From assembly GCA_046760105.1 (NCBI GenBank), contig JBHIDJ010000014.1, positions 1-43,847 of the forward strand: a DNA stretch of 43,847 nt, read 5' to 3'. The notes under the pieces are model-generated. The model was not told the origin of the DNA. It saw only the letters and a list, made by a program, of their open reading frames with translations, and did no database searches. Source of the DNA: JBHIDJ01 sp046760105 (GTDB taxonomy: Bacteria; Pseudomonadota; Gammaproteobacteria; Acidiferrobacterales; SPGG2). Numbering within the stretch: position 1 is the stretch's first letter; each line of letters opens with the position of its first letter. Below are positions 41,538 to 43,847 of this stretch, one piece after another. The translations under genes were made by a program, and so were the position numbers.

Positions 41538-42953
41538 ATGGACAAAAAAGAACTGCTCAAATTCGCCAAGGCAAACGAGGTGGCAATCGTCGACTTGAAG
41601 TTCTGCGATTTCCCCGGCCTGTGGCAGCACTTTTCGATACCGACGTCTGGTCTGTCAGAGGAATTGTTCGACGAAGGCATCGGCTACGACGGCTCCAGCA
41701 TCCGCGGCTTTCAGCGCATTCAAGAGAGCGACATGCTGCTCGTGCCCGATCCGGAATCGGCGTTTCTCGATCCGTTTACGCAGATACCCACACTTAGCAT
41801 CGTCTGCAATGTGCGGGACCCGGTTACCGGACAGCCCTACTCCAGGGACCCGCGCTTCGTGGCGCAGAAAGCGGAACAATACCTAAAAAGTACCGGGATC
41901 GCCGATATCAGTTACTGGGGGCCAGAGATCGAATTTTATATCTTCGACAACGTGCGATTCGACCAGACCTACAATGAGGGCTTCTATCATGTCGATTCGA
42001 TAGAGGGTTTTTGGAACTCAGGCGACGATTCAAAACAAAACTTGGGATACAAGCCGCGCTATAAGGAAGGCTACTTCCCAGTGCCGCCGATGGATCATAT
42101 GCAGGATATCCGTTCGGAAATGGTGCAGACCCTGCAGCAGGTCGGCATCGAGGTCGAAGTGCACCATCATGAGGTGGGTACGGCAGGCCAGGCCGAGATC
42201 GACATGCGCTATACGAGCCTGACACGTATGGCCGACCAGGTCCTTCTATACAAATATGTTGTCAAGAATGTTGCGTGTAGCCACGGTAAGACCGTCACCA
42301 TGATGCCGAAACCGATATTCATGGATAACGGTTCCGGCATGCACACGCATCAAAGTCTGTGGAAGAATGGTCAGAACGTGTTCTTCGACGCGAATAACTA
42401 TGGCCTCATCAGCGATACCGCACGGCACTATATCGGTGGGATTCTGAAGCATGCCGATGCGCTTTGTGCCTTCATTGCGCCGACGACGAATTCCTATCGC
42501 CGTCTGGTACCCGGCTATGAGGCGCCGATCAACCTTGTCTACTCCCAGCGTAACCGCAGCGCTTGTGTACGCATCCCGATGTACAGCAGCAGCGAAAAGG
42601 CCAAGCGCCTGGAGTTCAGAACCCCCGATCCCAGTGGTAATCCGTACTACGCCTTTACGGCCATGCTGATGGCGGGCCTCGACGGCGTTGAGAACAAGAT
42701 TGAACCGCCGGAGCCGCTCGATAAGGATCTGTATGATCTCGAGCCCGAGGAGCAGAAGAATGTGAAATCGGTCGTGGGGTCGCTGGACGGCGCATTAGAT
42801 GCGCTGGAACAGGACCACGAGTTTCTGCTGAAAGGGGATGTGTTCACACAGGACGTCATCGACACGTGGCTCAGCTACAAGCGCGAGCGCGAGGTCGATG
42901 CGATTCGATTACGCCCACACCCCTACGAGTTCGCGCTTTATTACGACATCTAG
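41538..42953 (+). CDS. glnA: Glutamine synthetase type I (GlnA)
   Basis: 471 residues, the size of bacterial GSI. Makes glutamine from glutamate, ammonia and ATP as a dodecamer. GIGYDGSSIRGFQRIQESDMLL, YWGPEIEFYIFD (metal Glu), HHHEVGTAGQAEIDM, MDNGSGMHTHQSLWKNG, NSYRRLVPGYEAP (ATP site) and RLEFRTPDPSGNPY are all present. Tyr399 in DKDLYDLEPEE is the adenylylation site, so this is the GSI-beta class regulated by GlnE, encoded just upstream. GAGGGGG precedes the ATG by 8-9 bases. The segment around residues 130-180 with GFWNSGDDSKQNLGYKPRYKEGYFP is standard for this class. Confidence 0.98.
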   Translation: MDKKELLKFAKANEVAIVDLKFCDFPGLWQHFSIPTSGLSEELFDEGIGYDGSSIRGFQRIQESDMLLVPDPESAFLDPFTQIPTLSIVCNVRDPVTGQPYSRDPRFVAQKAEQYLKSTGIADISYWGPEIEFYIFDNVRFDQTYNEGFYHVDSIEGFWNSGDDSKQNLGYKPRYKEGYFPVPPMDHMQDIRSEMVQTLQQVGIEVEVHHHEVGTAGQAEIDMRYTSLTRMADQVLLYKYVVKNVACSHGKTVTMMPKPIFMDNGSGMHTHQSLWKNGQNVFFDANNYGLISDTARHYIGGILKHADALCAFIAPTTNSYRRLVPGYEAPINLVYSQRNRSACVRIPMYSSSEKAKRLEFRTPDPSGNPYYAFTAMLMAGLDGVENKIEPPEPLDKDLYDLEPEEQKNVKSVVGSLDGALDALEQDHEFLLKGDVFTQDVIDTWLSYKREREVDAIRLRPHPYEFALYYDI

Positions 42954-43059
42954 GTGTTCCGGTTTCGAAACCGCACCCGCACGCCTCGCCGCTGGGTGGG
43001 GTGTGCGCGTACTGGCGGGTAAATGTACAAGCAGCAATCGCTATCCATGTAAAACGATC

Positions 43060-43710
43060 GTGAAGCCTATCGTGCCCGAAGCTATTGACGCCTATGCCGC
43101 CGCCCACAGCAGCGACCACTCACCGTTACTCGAGGAGCTGCAGGCGTACACCCTGGCGCATTGCAAACAGCCGCAAATGCTCGTCGGTCGGCTCGAGGGC
43201 GCGCTGTTGCGACTGCTGGTGAAACTCACCGGTGCGCGTCGAGTGCTTGAGATCGGGCTTTTCACCGGGTACTCGGCCTTGAGTATGGCGGAAGCACTGC
43301 CCGACGATGGTGAGCTCATCAGCTGCGATCGAGACCCCGAGACATCCCGAATCGCACAGTCGTTTTTCGACCGCAGCCCCTATGGCCACAAGATCACGAT
43401 ACGCCTCGGTTCAGCGCTCGATACCCTGAAGTCGCTGCCACTGGACAGCGCGTTCGATCTGGCTTTTCTCGATGCCGACAAGAAGAATTCTTGCGCGTAT
43501 TACGATCTTGTGCTGCCGCGGCTGAAAATCGGTGGTCTGCTGATCACGGATAACGCACTGTGGTCTGGCAACGTGCTTAAACCGAAAGACGACACCGACC
43601 ACGAGCTCGTCGCCTTTAACGAGCGCGTGCAAAACGATCCGAGCGTTGAGAACGTGCTACTCACCGTGCGCGACGGGGTAATGCTTATTAGAAAAATCAG
43701 TGAATCGTGA
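43060..43710 (+). CDS. Class I SAM-dependent O-methyltransferase (CCoAOMT-like)
   Basis: 216 residues from a GTG at 43060 (an alternative GTG lies at 43072; neither has a clear ribosome site). The start IVPEAIDAYAAAHSSDHSPLLEELQ is typical of the O-methyltransferase family 3. RRVLEIGLFTGYSALSMAEALP is SAM motif I, ISCDRDPETSRIAQSFFDRSPYGHKI follows, and FDLAFLDADKKNSCAYYDLVLPRL plus LLITDNALWSGNV supply the metal site. Members methylate catechol-like substrates; the bacterial substrate is not assignable. It follows glnA by 106 bases. Confidence 0.88.
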   Translation: MKPIVPEAIDAYAAAHSSDHSPLLEELQAYTLAHCKQPQMLVGRLEGALLRLLVKLTGARRVLEIGLFTGYSALSMAEALPDDGELISCDRDPETSRIAQSFFDRSPYGHKITIRLGSALDTLKSLPLDSAFDLAFLDADKKNSCAYYDLVLPRLKIGGLLITDNALWSGNVLKPKDDTDHELVAFNERVQNDPSVENVLLTVRDGVMLIRKISES

Positions 43711-43760
43711 TTCGTTAGTCGTTAACCGTGAGTCGTAGGTCGGAACGGCTGAGTCGACGG
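43701..43760. repeat. Degenerate CGTnAGTCGT-like short repeats
   Basis: Successive imperfect copies of a motif such as TCGTGATTCGT, TAGTCGT, CCGTGAGTCGT and GAGTCGACGGCT follow the O-methyltransferase stop. No palindromic unit dominates. Similar direct repeats are known as scattered intergenic elements, but no family is claimed. Confidence 0.25.
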
Positions 43761-43787
43761 CTCACGTTTTACAGTTCACGCCAAAAG

Positions 43788-43814
43788 AAAAGCCCCGCTT
43801 GGGACGGGGCTTTC
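43788..43814 (+). terminator. Intrinsic terminator after the O-methyltransferase gene
   Basis: AAAGCCCCG (43789-43797), 7-base loop, CGGGGCTTT (43805-43813), a perfect 9-bp stem with A/T-rich flanks on both sides. It probably works in both directions, so it may also serve a converging gene beyond the right edge. Confidence 0.9.
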
Positions 43815-43847
43815 CTGTCAGATTCCGGGTGGCGGATGGCCTTACAT

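Noticed and set aside
1..43847. CRISPR array, tRNA, rRNA, prophage or intact insertion sequence
   Set aside because: I found no regularly spaced repeats, cloverleaf candidates, or transposase and phage genes on either strand.

Overview
The window reads as a chromosomal segment of a gammaproteobacterium of moderate GC. The best taxonomic clues are the order waaF - small zinc-ribbon gene - ilvE - glnE, a cysQ-nudE unit divergent from a yrfG-like HAD nucleotidase, a pcm-like gene followed by a tolC-family gene, and a Kdo/heptose LPS core locus. I infer a Chromatiales-like lineage, but the sequence alone does not fix the genus. I see no rRNA or tRNA gene, CRISPR array, intact insertion sequence or prophage.

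Left part (1-4100): a decaying minus-strand group (a 2OG-Fe(II) oxygenase of the TIGR02466 type broken by an internal deletion, a DUF309 gene, and small ORFs including a 29-codon one with a perfect Shine-Dalgarno). It is followed by a Crp/Fnr regulator, an FN3 lipoprotein, an unusual CsrA with an extra internal segment, and a secreted hypothetical protein. Middle-left (4200-16450) is mostly housekeeping: a glycerophosphodiesterase; a tightly coupled nudE-cysQ-FGGY kinase operon; a SpoIIAA-like STAS protein; a YrfG-type phosphatase; an LCAT-like lipoprotein; thiC with an upstream TPP riboswitch; a pcm paralogue with tolC and an NTF2-like gene; and a PAP2 phosphatase lipoprotein.

From 16750 to 37000 lies an envelope-polysaccharide region. 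A radical SAM/Gfo-Idh gene pair comes first. The LPS inner-core genes follow: waaA, kdkA, a GT9 heptosyltransferase, a DUF6165 gene and a Kdo hydroxylase. Next is a UDP-glucuronate decarboxylase (UDP-xylose) and an accessory set of glycosyltransferases and methyltransferases (GT-C membrane enzyme, zinc-ribbon methyltransferase, GT4-like, SAM methyltransferase, GT2, FkbM). The region closes with a minus-strand core operon: waaG, waaP and a protein with two fused LPS-kinase-like domains, with waaF upstream of waaG. Inside it is a scar in which the first codons of rmlA are joined to the middle of rmlC, which suggests that a dTDP-rhamnose locus was deleted. Together these genes would build a Kdo/heptose core that is phosphorylated by up to three kinases and may carry hydroxylated Kdo, xylose and methylated sugars.

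Right end (37100-43847): zinc-ribbon protein, ilvE and glnE on the minus strand, divergent from glnA, so the glutamine synthetase adenylyltransferase and its target sit back to back. A class I O-methyltransferase and a clear intrinsic terminator end the window.
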